Assembly (NCBI RefSeq): GCF_900128995.1
Contig: NZ_FQUE01000004.1
Location: 248,001-312,000, forward strand
Length of the DNA: 64,000 bases
Source of the DNA: Loktanella atrilutea
GTDB lineage: Bacteria > Pseudomonadota > Alphaproteobacteria > Rhodobacterales > Rhodobacteraceae
Direction of reading: 5' to 3'
The position numbers and the translations under genes were made by a program. The notes under the pieces were generated by a model. It did not search any database and was not told the origin of the DNA. It saw only the letters and a program-made list of their open reading frames with translations. Shown in pieces: positions 51,828 through 60,481 of the stretch; positions within the stretch are counted from its first letter, which is position 1; every line of letters begins with the position of its first letter.

Positions 51828-54449
51828 TCACGCCGCGTCGATGTCCCGACCCGCACCCTGCGGCGCCAGCCGCAGACGTTGCCCGCCCAGATCGCGAAAC
51901 GCCCGCTGGCGGCAGCTCAGCACGATGATCTGCAGGTCGCCCGCCTGCCGGTGCAGCGCGTCGAACATGCGTTCGATCCGGTCATCGTCCGTAAACACCA
52001 GCGCGTCGTCCAGCAGCACCGGCGCGTGCCGCCCGTCCCGCGCCAGCATCCGCGCAAAGGCCAGCCGCACCAGCAGGGCGATCTGCTCCTGCGTGCCGCC
52101 CGACAGGATATCCAGCGGTTCGGTCTGCCCGTTGCGGATCAGCGATTCGGGCAGCAGCGTGTCCTGCGTCCACGTCAGCTCCGCCTCCGGCCACAGCAGG
52201 TGCAGCAGCGGCTTCAGCTCTGCCGCGACGGGGGCAAAGTATTTCTCGCGCGCGGCGACGCGCGCCGCGGTCAGCGCCGCCTCCAGCCGCTGCAGCACCG
52301 CGACCTCGTGGGTATAGCGGGCCAGCACCGCCTCGGCGGCGGTCAGCGCCTGTCCGGTCTCCGCCAGCCGCTCCTCCACCGCGTCGCCGGACCCGCTGGC
52401 GATGCGTTCGTCCAGCCGCGCGATCTCCGGCCGCAGGCGTGCGATCTCGGCCCCGGCGGCGTCCTCCACCGACCGGGCCCGGGCCAGTGCAGCGGTGGCG
52501 GCGGCAAGGTCCGGCGCCTGCCGGCCCTGCTCCGCATGCAGCGCCTCGGCCGCATCCAGCGCCGCGTTCGCCTCCGTCACCTCCGCGGTCAGCTGCGGCA
52601 GCGTCGCGTCGCCGAAGCCCGCCAGCCCGGCCGTCGCCCGGTCCAGCCGGTCCCCCGCGGCAACCGCCTCCGCCTCGGCCTTCGCCATGGCCTCGCGGGC
52701 CCGCGACAGGGCCTCCGCCGCGGCGCGCTGCGCCTCCTGCGCCGCCGATCCCGCCGCGCGCGCCTGTTGCAGGGCGACCTCCACCTCCGACGGGTCAAGC
52801 ACCTCTTCCGCCGCGGCGGGCAGGGGGATGGCCGCCAGCGCTTCCCGCAGGCGGTCGATGCCTTGGGGGGCCAGCGCGTCCAGTTTGGCCCGGGCCTGAT
52901 CGACCAGTCCGGCGGCCTGCGCCCGCGCCTCTGCCGCGCGATGGGCCGCGGCGACGTCGGGCAGGTCGTGGGCGGCCAGTGCATGGGCCAGCGCCCGTTC
53001 TGCCTGTTCCACGCCATCGCCCTCGGCGGCACCGGCGCCGGGCCTGACCGCGATCCGGCCCAGACCCGCGACCGACAGCACGGCCCCCCGCGGCACCGGA
53101 TAGGCGGTGCCATCGTCCAGCGAAACGCCATCCATCCGCACCCGGTCGTGGGGCGCGGCGTCGTAGGTGACGACGACCTGCATCGCCATCGCGTCGCGGG
53201 TGGCGCGGGCGGTCGCCAGCGCCGTCGCCAGCCGGTCGAGGGTCTGCAGCGCCGGCCGGTCCGGTCCGGTCTGCGCGGCGGCGGCCTGCGCCTCGATCAC
53301 GTCGCGCGCGGCCTCGGCCTCGGCGATGCGCTGCGACAGCTCCGCCCGGCGGGCGGCGCCGTCACGCGCGGCACGCTGCCGCGCGACGCGCAGTTGCGCC
53401 GCCTCCGCCGCCGTCAGCGTGGCCCGGGTCCGGTCCAGCGCTGCCTCTGCCCCTTCCAGCCCCTCGCGCGCCACGTCGAGCGCCGCCTTGGCCTGCGCGC
53501 GGGCCGTCGCCGCCGCCCTGCTTTGTCCATCGGCCGCGTCGCGTTCCGACAGCGCCCGCTGCAGCGCATCGCGCCGCGACAGGGCGGCGGTCATCGCCAG
53601 CCGCGCGGCGGTGACGCGGCGCGCCGCGGCCTCGACCTGCTCGGCATGGCGTTCGGCGGTGCGGTGCGCCTGCGTCGCGGCCTCCAGCCGCGCGCGGCGG
53701 CTGGCTGCGGCCTCCGCGTCCTCGACCTCTGCCAGCGCCCGCCGCTTCTGCTTGCGGTCGTCCAGCGCCGTGTGCAACGCCGTGGCCGTGGCGCTCAGCT
53801 CGCTCTGTTGCGCCCGCAGCCGGTCCACCTCGTCAGAGGCCGTCCGCCACGGCCCGCCCGCCTTCTTCTGCCCGGTACCGGTCGCAAGCCGCGCCAGTTC
53901 CTCCTTGCAGCGGGCCAGCGCCGCATCCATGCGCCGCCCGCCGGTCATCGCCTCGACCTCTTCCGACACCGAGGACATGAGATCGCGCCGCGCCTCCAGC
54001 GCCGCGCTGTTTTCCCTGGCCGATCCGTCCGCCAGCCCGGTCAGGCCCTGCCGTACCCACAGCAGCCCCGATGGCCCGCCAGAGCCGCCGCCGACCAGTG
54101 CCGCGATCCACGCCTCCGCCGCGTCGGCCTGCGCCACCAGCGTGTCGCCGCGATGCACCGTGGCGCTCGCGCGAGAGGTCCAGCGCTTTGCAATGACGAA
54201 GCGCCCCTCGGGCGTCTCGACCTCGACCGTCACCTCCGGCGCGCCGCCCGCATGGGGCTTCAGCGCCTTGATCTCCTTGTCGTTCGCACCGTGCGCTTTG
54301 AAAAACACGGCGTGGATCGCGTCGAAAAGCGTCGACTTGCCGTGTTCGTTCGGCTCGCTCAGGACGTTCAGGCCGTCGCCGATGCCGTCAACGCCGGTGG
54401 GCACGGTGAAACGTCGCACGTTGTTGAGGGTGATCGCGCGCAGCCTCAT
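51828..54449 (-). CDS. Rad50/SbcC-like (YhaN-type) AAA ATPase
   Basis: An 873-residue SMC-like ATPase expected to work with the nuclease encoded just upstream on DNA ends. It has the N-terminal Walker A LSEPNEHGKST (residues 30-40). A long Ala/Arg/Glu-rich coiled coil (about residues 150-740) is broken by a non-coil part around 420-490. The C-terminal signature is LSGGTQEQIALLVRLAFA and Walker B is PVLLDDALVFTDDD. No CxxC zinc-hook is found in the coil; only two cysteines are visible in the protein. This is unlike Rad50 but as in YhaN-type proteins. ATGA overlap with the nuclease gene. Confidence 0.88.
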   Translation of the reverse strand: MRLRAITLNNVRRFTVPTGVDGIGDGLNVLSEPNEHGKSTLFDAIHAVFFKAHGANDKEIKALKPHAGGAPEVTVEVETPEGRFVIAKRWTSRASATVHRGDTLVAQADAAEAWIAALVGGGSGGPSGLLWVRQGLTGLADGSARENSAALEARRDLMSSVSEEVEAMTGGRRMDAALARCKEELARLATGTGQKKAGGPWRTASDEVDRLRAQQSELSATATALHTALDDRKQKRRALAEVEDAEAAASRRARLEAATQAHRTAERHAEQVEAAARRVTAARLAMTAALSRRDALQRALSERDAADGQSRAAATARAQAKAALDVAREGLEGAEAALDRTRATLTAAEAAQLRVARQRAARDGAARRAELSQRIAEAEAARDVIEAQAAAAQTGPDRPALQTLDRLATALATARATRDAMAMQVVVTYDAAPHDRVRMDGVSLDDGTAYPVPRGAVLSVAGLGRIAVRPGAGAAEGDGVEQAERALAHALAAHDLPDVAAAHRAAEARAQAAGLVDQARAKLDALAPQGIDRLREALAAIPLPAAAEEVLDPSEVEVALQQARAAGSAAQEAQRAAAEALSRAREAMAKAEAEAVAAGDRLDRATAGLAGFGDATLPQLTAEVTEANAALDAAEALHAEQGRQAPDLAAATAALARARSVEDAAGAEIARLRPEIARLDERIASGSGDAVEERLAETGQALTAAEAVLARYTHEVAVLQRLEAALTAARVAAREKYFAPVAAELKPLLHLLWPEAELTWTQDTLLPESLIRNGQTEPLDILSGGTQEQIALLVRLAFARMLARDGRHAPVLLDDALVFTDDDRIERMFDALHRQAGDLQIIVLSCRQRAFRDLGGQRLRLAPQGAGRDIDAA

Positions 54450-55576
54450 AACTCGTCCTCCTTCACGATGGCATAGAGCCGGGCCAGCGCGTCCGCCGCC
54501 ACGTCGCGCGCCTCCTGCGGCAGGGCCGCGTCCTCTGCCGCGTCCTTCAGGCTGTCGGCGGCCAGACGCAGCGCGCCGCCGCGGTCGATCTCGTCAAGGT
54601 CGGCCACGTCGTATTGCGTCCGCAAGGCCGCGGTCTGCAGCTCGAAATGTGCGAAGTCCGGCCCCGCCCGGTCGGCGGCCCGGCGCAGCGCCACCTGCGC
54701 CGGCAGGCCCGCCCGGCCCGTGGCGTGAACCCGCAGCAACAGATCGCGCCGTCCCGCAGCGGGCAGCAGGTCCGCCAGCGTCGGGCCGGCCTCGGTTCCG
54801 GGTGTCATGTCCAGCGTCAGCTCCTGCCAGAGGAAAGCGCCGGTCGCGATCTCCTCCACCACCGGGGCGGCGCCGGGACCGTCCAGCGTCACCGCAAGGC
54901 AGACGCCGCGCTGGCCGTGCTTGAACCGGTCCTGTTCGGGACTGCCGGAATACTGCACCCGCGGCCCGATCGCCACGCGGCCATGCCAGTCGCCCAGTGC
55001 AAGGTAATCCAGCCGCGCACTGCGGTCGCGGTCGGGCGGAATGTTGGCCCCCGCGTCGGTAAAGTCGGTGACGCCGCCATGCGCCAGCCCGATCCGCAGG
55101 GTGCCCTCCTCCGACGGCATGGTGGTCAGCGGCTCCGTCGGATCGACGCCGGAGGATCGCCAGACCACCGGGCAGGGCAGCAGTGTCGCCACGGGCGACA
55201 AGGCGATCGCGTTGTAGGCGGCAATGCCTGTCACGTTGTCGGGGGCGTCGTGGCGGATCATGTCCCACAGCGGCTCGCCCTCGCGCAGGTTGTCGTGATT
55301 GCCGGGCAGCAGCCACCAGCGGATCGTCCGGTCCTCCGCCATCGCGGCCAGCGCCTGCCGCACGACGCCCGGCGACGGGGTGGGCGTGTCGAAGGTATCG
55401 CCGGCGACCAGCACGTCGGTTGCCCCATGATCCCGCGCCGCCGCCGCGATCCGCCCGATCGCACCGTGCCGCGCCTCTCTCAGGCGGCCACGGATGCTGC
55501 CGTCGGCGGGTTCGGGAATGTGCGCGAACCGGGTGCCAAGATGCAGGTCGGAGGTATGGATGAAACGGAACGGCAT
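54446..55576 (-). CDS. Mre11/SbcD-like (YhaO-type) DNA-repair nuclease
   Basis: A 376-residue metallophosphoesterase: DLHLG (residues 10-14), GDTFD (59-63), GNHD (92-95), GLAHGG and GDWHGR supply the two-metal site. The C-terminal region (RVHATGRAGLPAQVALRRAA onward) is the partner-contact part of SbcD/YhaO. It is first gene of a two-gene unit with the SMC-like ATPase and probably processes DNA double-strand ends. A tRNA-Cys gene lies 226 bases upstream. Confidence 0.92.
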   Translation of the reverse strand: MPFRFIHTSDLHLGTRFAHIPEPADGSIRGRLREARHGAIGRIAAAARDHGATDVLVAGDTFDTPTPSPGVVRQALAAMAEDRTIRWWLLPGNHDNLREGEPLWDMIRHDAPDNVTGIAAYNAIALSPVATLLPCPVVWRSSGVDPTEPLTTMPSEEGTLRIGLAHGGVTDFTDAGANIPPDRDRSARLDYLALGDWHGRVAIGPRVQYSGSPEQDRFKHGQRGVCLAVTLDGPGAAPVVEEIATGAFLWQELTLDMTPGTEAGPTLADLLPAAGRRDLLLRVHATGRAGLPAQVALRRAADRAGPDFAHFELQTAALRTQYDVADLDEIDRGGALRLAADSLKDAAEDAALPQEARDVAADALARLYAIVKEDEL

Positions 55577-55802
55577 GAATGTCTCCTCTCAAATCGCGGA
55601 TCGGTCAGCGCCACCGTCAGGGGCTCTGCCTGCCGTGCAGTCTGGCGCACCGGCATGACAGTCCCCGTCGCGCCCCGCGCTTCGCCGCGCGCCATCCGTC
55701 CGATTTTCGCGAACGGACCCGGAACATTCAAGGCGGAATGCCATGATTGCGGTTTCAAGGAGGCGCCGGGACGATACCGGCCGGTCATGGGGGAGGAGAC
55801 TG

Positions 55803-55876
55803 TGGAGGCGAGTACCGGAATCGAACCGGTCTACACGGATTTGCAATCCGCTGCGTAACCTCTCCGCCAACTCGCC
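55803..55876 (-). tRNA. tRNA-Cys (GCA)
   Basis: On the minus strand a 74-base cloverleaf: acceptor GGCGAGT pairs with ACTCGCC, D-stem GCG/CGC, anticodon arm GCGGA-TTGCAAA-TCCGT with anticodon GCA, T-arm ACCGG-TTCGATT-CCGGT, discriminator T and encoded CCA. Confidence 0.97.
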
Positions 55877-56107
55877 TCGATCCTTACGGATAAGGGCTTT
55901 TGGCATAGGGCCTGACGGGGCGCAAGAGGGGCGGCACACATCGCGACATACATTCATCTGTCCGACCCTGTTTGTGCCGCACCGGTGCATGGCGCGTCCG
56001 AGGCCCGGATCGCAAGATCGGGACCCGGTGCACTCACGCCTCACCTGCTACGGCACGCCGACATCCAGATAGGTGAGCCCTGTCGCAACGACGGCCCATG
56101 ACCGCTG

Positions 56108-57331
56108 CTACGCGGCCTGCGAGTTGGCTTTGCCGATCTGCAGGGGCAGTGAGACCGTAAACGTCGCGCCTTCGCCCTTGCGGCTGCTGACGGCGATCGT
56201 GCCGTCCAGCCGTTCGACGGTCCGCTTGACGATCGTCATGCCAAGCCCGGTGCCGCCGTAACTGCGGGCGGTGCCGGGATCCGCCTGCTCGAACTCCTCG
56301 AAGATGCGGGCGTGATCGACCGGCGCGATGCCGATCCCGGTATCGCGCACCGCGATCACGATCTGGCCGTAGGAGTCCTGCGCCAGCCGTACGCTGACAT
56401 ATCCGGACCCGGTGAACTTGACCGCATTGCCCACCAGATTCTGCAGGATGGTCGTCAGCGCCCGCGGGTCGACCAGATAGCTGTTTCGTCCGAGCTGGTT
56501 ATCAACCTTCAGCGCGACGGACTTCGATGCCGCAAGGTCGGAAAATTCGGCCACTGCCTGATCGACGAGATCGACGAGACAGGTGTCCTCTGACACGACC
56601 CGTTCGAAACCCGCGTCGATCCTGCCCACATCTAGGACGTCGCCCACGAAATCCATGAGCTTGTCCGCCGACCGGGTCAGGATGGCTTTCAGGCGCGCGG
56701 ACTGCTCTTCGGTCTTCGTCTGGTTCAGCATCTTGATCGACGCGATGATTCCGGTCAGTGGCGTCCTGATCTCATGGCTGATGTGCGCGATGTAGCTGCT
56801 GCGACTGACCACGAGGTTTTCCAGCTGCGCACGAGTCCTGGATTCCTCCAGCGCCAAAGTGCGCGCCTTGACCACATCGTCGACGCAGCGGGCCAGCTTT
56901 TCCAGCACGTCGATGTCGCGCGCGGACCACACCCTTGGTTCGGTCGTCATGCAACAGAGGGACCCGATGACCCGGCCTGTCGTCGTGTGAATTGGGCTGC
57001 CGATATAGGACCGCAGATTGCGGCCTTTCAGTAGGCCGATGTCCCGGGTTCGCGGATCCGTTTGCAGGTCGGAAATCGCGACCGTTTCGCGGGTCGCGAG
57101 GACGTGCTGACAGATCGAATCGTCCAGACGGATTTCACAGTGGTCCATCGGGTCGAAAAGAGATCCCGCCGATGCGGCGATCAACTGTCGCCCTTCTTCT
57201 ACTTCAAGTACGGAAAGGTGAGAATTCTGCGCATCCAGAACCCTGCCTGCCAGTTTGACGATGTTAAGAATGCTATCGTCGACACCATGATGCAGAAGGC
57301 CAAGCGCTTCAAAAGTATAAGCCTTCGGCAA
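56108..57331 (-). CDS. GAF-domain sensor histidine kinase
   Basis: A roughly 407-residue soluble-looking kinase. An N-terminal GAF domain (about residues 20-160; DSICQHVLATRETVAISDLQ, SYIGSPIHTTTGRVIGSLCC) precedes a dimerisation helix with H-box AHISHEIRTPLTGI and a HATPase domain with LQNLVGNAVKFT, DTGIGIA and GGTGLGMTIVKR. No membrane segment is seen, so it senses an internal signal. The TTG at 57331 is used because AAGGGG precedes it. The frame is open to a TTG at 57424, but that extension looks non-coding. No response regulator is nearby. Confidence 0.88.
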   Translation of the reverse strand: MPKAYTFEALGLLHHGVDDSILNIVKLAGRVLDAQNSHLSVLEVEEGRQLIAASAGSLFDPMDHCEIRLDDSICQHVLATRETVAISDLQTDPRTRDIGLLKGRNLRSYIGSPIHTTTGRVIGSLCCMTTEPRVWSARDIDVLEKLARCVDDVVKARTLALEESRTRAQLENLVVSRSSYIAHISHEIRTPLTGIIASIKMLNQTKTEEQSARLKAILTRSADKLMDFVGDVLDVGRIDAGFERVVSEDTCLVDLVDQAVAEFSDLAASKSVALKVDNQLGRNSYLVDPRALTTILQNLVGNAVKFTGSGYVSVRLAQDSYGQIVIAVRDTGIGIAPVDHARIFEEFEQADPGTARSYGGTGLGMTIVKRTVERLDGTIAVSSRKGEGATFTVSLPLQIGKANSQAA

Positions 57332-57574
57332 GATAGGACCCCTTCCGCGCTGACGCGCTGTCTTTACAGGTGTACGACCATTGGTTGTGGAATGAGGCGA
57401 ATATGTGGCGGGCCGTAGCGTCAAGAAGCGAATTCAGCACAGATATACTCGACATGATCGGTCTTGGGTCACCGTCGTTCCGCCGATGCCCGGCGATCCG
57501 TTCACACGGGTGGCGGTGCGACGAGACGGATGATTTGTGCGGTCACCCGTGTCAGTCGGGGGGGTCTGGATGGC

Positions 57575-58507
57575 CTAGAGGCCCGATGCCTCCGCTTCGC
57601 GCACGGCGGCCTCTGCCATGGCGCGGATCGCGGTGTAGGAGGAGGCGGCGGCGATGAAGCGGCCGTTGTGGCAGAACTTGGCGCCGGGGATGCCGCTGGC
57701 CTGTTCAAGCGCGGCACCGGTCAGCCCGGCCCATGCGGCGGGCAGGTCGGCACGCAGGTCGAAGCCGTCGGCGTGGGTCTGGATGCCGCCGAGGGTCCAG
57801 TCGCCCTCGCCGCGGGGCGTGATGACGAAGAGCAGCCGGTCGGCCCCCGCGCGCACCACGGCAGGACGGAAGGGCATGCCCATCGGCAGTTCGAGGATCC
57901 GGCCGTCACCCGCGGCCGCGATCGCCGCCATGACCATGCCGTCCGCGCGCAGGCTGGCGGCGCTGCGGGCGATGCGGGCTTCGACGAAGGCGCGGGCGAT
58001 GCCGAGGGCCGCGTGGAAGCCCTCCATCTCTGCCTCTGGCCCGCCCTTGTCGAAGACGGGCCGGAGGCTTTCGAGGATCGCCGGCAGCGTCAGGCTGGAC
58101 AGGGGGCCCGCGACGGAGGGCGCGATGGCGCCGTTGTCGAGCTGATCGATAGGGAGCACGACGCCCGCGTCGAACTTTGCGTGGATCGTCTCGATCTCTG
58201 CCGCGGGGACGTCGAGGGCCGCGAGGTAGTCACGTCCGAACTGGCGCCAGATCAGCCCGAAAGAGCTGAAGGGCTGACCGTCGTCGCGCAGCGGCGCGTC
58301 GCGCTGGTGGTGGTCGAAGAGGTTCCGGTCCGGGTCGAAACCGCCGCCGACATCGTAGACGATGCGGTCCGGCCCCGGGGTGATCCACGCGATGTCCCGG
58401 CTGCGCTGGATGCGGGCCGCGGGGTGCAGACGGGTGAGGATGACGCTCGACAGCAGTTCGTCGGCATGAAAGCCCCCGGAGTGGGTCACAAGGTAATCGA
58501 TCGTCAT
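57575..58507 (-). CDS. MYG1/DHH-like family protein
   Basis: A 310-residue protein of the MYG1 family, related to DHH phosphoesterases. Metal-site motifs are THSGGFHADELLSSVILTRL near the N-terminus, VYDVGGG and the FDHHQRDAP motif. Later family blocks are DNGAIAP and the C-terminal KFCHNGRFIAA. Eukaryotic MYG1 is a 3'-5' exonuclease; the bacterial role is unsettled. The start at 58507 begins MTIDYLVTHS. It is a single gene, divergent from pcaHG. Confidence 0.85.
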   Translation of the reverse strand: MTIDYLVTHSGGFHADELLSSVILTRLHPAARIQRSRDIAWITPGPDRIVYDVGGGFDPDRNLFDHHQRDAPLRDDGQPFSSFGLIWRQFGRDYLAALDVPAAEIETIHAKFDAGVVLPIDQLDNGAIAPSVAGPLSSLTLPAILESLRPVFDKGGPEAEMEGFHAALGIARAFVEARIARSAASLRADGMVMAAIAAAGDGRILELPMGMPFRPAVVRAGADRLLFVITPRGEGDWTLGGIQTHADGFDLRADLPAAWAGLTGAALEQASGIPGAKFCHNGRFIAAASSYTAIRAMAEAAVREAEASGL

Positions 58508-58832
58508 CTGGGCTGCCCTTCGCGTGATTGCGCCTCTCAAACGCGGAAGTCCGCCGAACTTCAATACCGAATTGAGCGGACCGGCGCTGTGCCGCACATT
58601 CAGCGCGGCGCGGCGTGCGCGCCCACCGGGGGCATCGAAATACATTGCAAAAAGCAAATGTTTCGCATGCGATACATATTATGTAAAAGAATCGTTTTTT
58701 CGGACAAGGGGTTAGCTTTCCGTTGCCTGCGCGCGCGGTGCCTGCGGGAGCGCTGCCGGGTTCGGCCTTGCATTGTGCCGGACCGCACTGCATTTTCCCA
58801 CGCGACGGGACACGCGCGGCAGGGGGGCCACC
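58508..58832. other. Divergent promoter region of the MYG1-like gene and pcaHG
   Basis: About 325 bases with no convincing gene. Its central part (about 58640-58700) is markedly AT-rich against the surrounding GC-rich DNA. It holds the 20-bp palindrome at 58658 and a TATTATGTAAAA stretch that could be a -10 region for pcaH. The part next to pcaH is GC-rich leader with AGGGGGG before the start. Confidence 0.6.
58658..58677. promoter_or_regulatory. 20-bp palindrome upstream of pcaH
   Basis: ATGTTTCGCATGCGATACAT: the halves match at 9 of 10 positions. It lies about 155 bases before pcaH in an AT-rich island. It does not look like the PcaQ (ATAACC-N4-GGTTAA type) site. An IclR- or GntR-type regulator would fit the symmetry, but no such gene is adjacent. 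Confidence 0.5.
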
Positions 58833-59567
58833 ATGACGGAGCATTCGACGGGCAAGGGCGGCTTCGTCGCGCGGGATCGCGACTGGCATCCGGCCCCCTA
58901 TCACCCGCCCTACAAGACCAGCGTGAAACGCGCGCCGCAGGCGGCGCTGCTGTCCTTTCCCACCACGGCGAGCGAGATCACCGGGCCGACCTTCGGTCAC
59001 GGCATCATCGGGCCGCAGGACAACGACCTGATCCACAACTTCACCGGCGAGAGCGCCATCGGCCCGCGCATCGTGGTGCACGGCCGGGTGCAGGACGAAT
59101 TTGGCCGCGGCGTCGGCGGTGCCCTGGTCGAGGTCTGGCAGGCCAACGCGGGCGGTCGCTATCGCCACAGGAAGGAGGGCTATGTCGCCGCCCTCGATCC
59201 GAACTTCGGCGGCTGCGGGCGTGTCATCACCGATGCGGATGGCTTCTACGAGTTCCGCACGATCATGCCGGGGGCCTATCCCTGGCCCAACGGGATGAAC
59301 GACTGGCGGCCGGCGCATATCCATTTCAGTGTCTTCGGCCACAGCTTTGCCCAGCGACTGATCACCCAGATGTATTTCGAGGGCGATCCGCTGATCTCGC
59401 TGTGCCCCATCGTGGGCTCGATCCAGAATCCAGACGCGGTCAAGGCGCTGATCGCGCCGCTTGACAAGGCGCGGACGGTGCCGATGGATGCGCTGGCCTA
59501 CAAGTTCGACATCGTCCTGCGCGGCCGCCGTCAGACCGCGTTCGAAACCCGGCCGGAGGGGCTTTGA
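58833..59567 (+). CDS. pcaH: Protocatechuate 3,4-dioxygenase beta subunit
   Basis: A 244-residue iron-bearing subunit of the intradiol dioxygenase that opens protocatechuate to beta-carboxymuconate. It has the N-terminal [20 protein letters not shown], the conserved [17 protein letters not shown] block, and the iron ligands in AYPWPNG (Tyr) and [11 protein letters not shown] (two His); a further Tyr lies before them. It is followed by pcaG. The other pca genes (pcaB, C, D, IJ) and pcaQ are not in the window. Confidence 0.95.
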   Translation: MTEHSTGKGGFVARDRDWHPAPYHPPYKTSVKRAPQAALLSFPTTASEITGPTFGHGIIGPQDNDLIHNFTGESAIGPRIVVHGRVQDEFGRGVGGALVEVWQANAGGRYRHRKEGYVAALDPNFGGCGRVITDADGFYEFRTIMPGAYPWPNGMNDWRPAHIHFSVFGHSFAQRLITQMYFEGDPLISLCPIVGSIQNPDAVKALIAPLDKARTVPMDALAYKFDIVLRGRRQTAFETRPEGL

Positions 59568-59569
59568 CC

Positions 59570-60178
59570 ATGGTGCAACCGCTGAACGTGCTGAAGGAAA
59601 GCCCGAGCCAGACCGCCGGCCCCTATGTCCACATCGGCTGCACGCCGAATTTCTGCGGCATCGGCGGGGTCTGGGCCGAAGATCTGGGCGCGCGGATGAA
59701 GACCGGCCCGGTGCAGGGCGAGGAGATCGTCATCACCGGCGCGGTGCATGACGGCATGGGCATGGTGCTGAAGGACGCGCTGGTCGAGATCTGGCAGGCG
59801 GATTCGCAGGGCCGGTTTCCGGGCCATGATGCGGAGGCCGATCCCAACTTCACCGGCTTCGGGCGCAGTCCGGGCGACATGGAGACCGGCGCGTTCCGGT
59901 TCGAGACGGTGAAGCCCGGCCGCGTGCGCTGGACCGACGGACGCTGGCAGGCGCCCCACATCAGCGTCTGGATCGTGGCGCGGGGCATCAACATCGGACT
60001 GCAGACGCGGATCTATTTCGACGACGAGGCCAAGGCCAATGCCGAGGACCCGATCCTGACCCGGCTGGAGCATCAGGGCCGGGTGCGCACGCTGCTGGCG
60101 GCGCGGCAGGAGGACGGCAGTTACCGGTTCGACGTGCATATCCAGGGCCCGCAGGAAACGGTGTTTTTCGATATCTGA
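59570..60178 (+). CDS. pcaG: Protocatechuate 3,4-dioxygenase alpha subunit
   Basis: A 202-residue subunit of the same fold that pairs with PcaH but does not hold the iron. It shows the segment PSQTAGPYVHIGCTPNF, the VEIWQADSQGRFPGHD block, APHISVWIVARGINIGLQTR and the C-terminal GPQETVFFDI. The HxH of PcaH is reduced to APHIS, as expected for alpha subunits. The ATG at 59570 has GGAGGGG upstream; a TTG at 59564 overlapping the pcaH stop is the alternative. Confidence 0.95.
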   Translation: MVQPLNVLKESPSQTAGPYVHIGCTPNFCGIGGVWAEDLGARMKTGPVQGEEIVITGAVHDGMGMVLKDALVEIWQADSQGRFPGHDAEADPNFTGFGRSPGDMETGAFRFETVKPGRVRWTDGRWQAPHISVWIVARGINIGLQTRIYFDDEAKANAEDPILTRLEHQGRVRTLLAARQEDGSYRFDVHIQGPQETVFFDI

Positions 60179-60481
60179 CGGTCCGTCCGCATCCGCGCCG
60201 TGCGGGCGACACGCCTGTTTCACCATGCCGCCACGATCGCCTGTCATGCAGGTGGGGATCATGCGACGGACGATTATTGCGGTCCTGCACGCATGTGTCG
60301 TCGCGGTTTTTCAGGTTTCCGCGCACGGGAATTGTGACCCGTTCCGAAAAAACCTGGCCTCGTTCGGACGGGTCTTGCGGTTCCATCGCTGTCGATGGGT
60401 GACGTGACAGACAGCAGCACTCCGATTTTTCTAGAAAAATCGGGAAGGGTTCGATTTTTCTAGAAAAATCGGTGCCCTAGA
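60179..60481. other. Intergenic region downstream of pcaG and of the EnvZ-like kinase gene
   Basis: About 303 bases between convergent genes. No gene is convincing here. It has a weak hairpin GTCCGCA-N9-TGCGGGC just past pcaG and the two 20-bp palindromes at 60422-60472 next to the kinase stop. The middle part shows nothing I can name. Confidence 0.6.
60422..60472. repeat. Twin perfect palindromes
   Basis: The perfect 20-bp palindrome CGATTTTTCTAGAAAAATCG occurs twice, at 60423-60442 and 60452-60471, 29 bases apart. The first extends to 22 bp. The copies are separated by GGAAGGGTT. They sit 10 bases past the stop of the EnvZ-like kinase gene. Either could form a hairpin ending in A/T pairs, but the exact duplication also fits a protein-binding site or a repeat family. 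Confidence 0.85.

Noticed and set aside
55577-56107. Possible integration site at tRNA-Cys
   Set aside because: Neither side of the tRNA shows an integrase gene, a duplicated tRNA 3' end or a change in base composition; the flanks are short plain spacers.
60225-60407. A 60-codon open frame in the gap after pcaG
   Set aside because: There is no ribosome site, no coding-like composition and no recognisable sequence; it lies in a convergent intergenic region.
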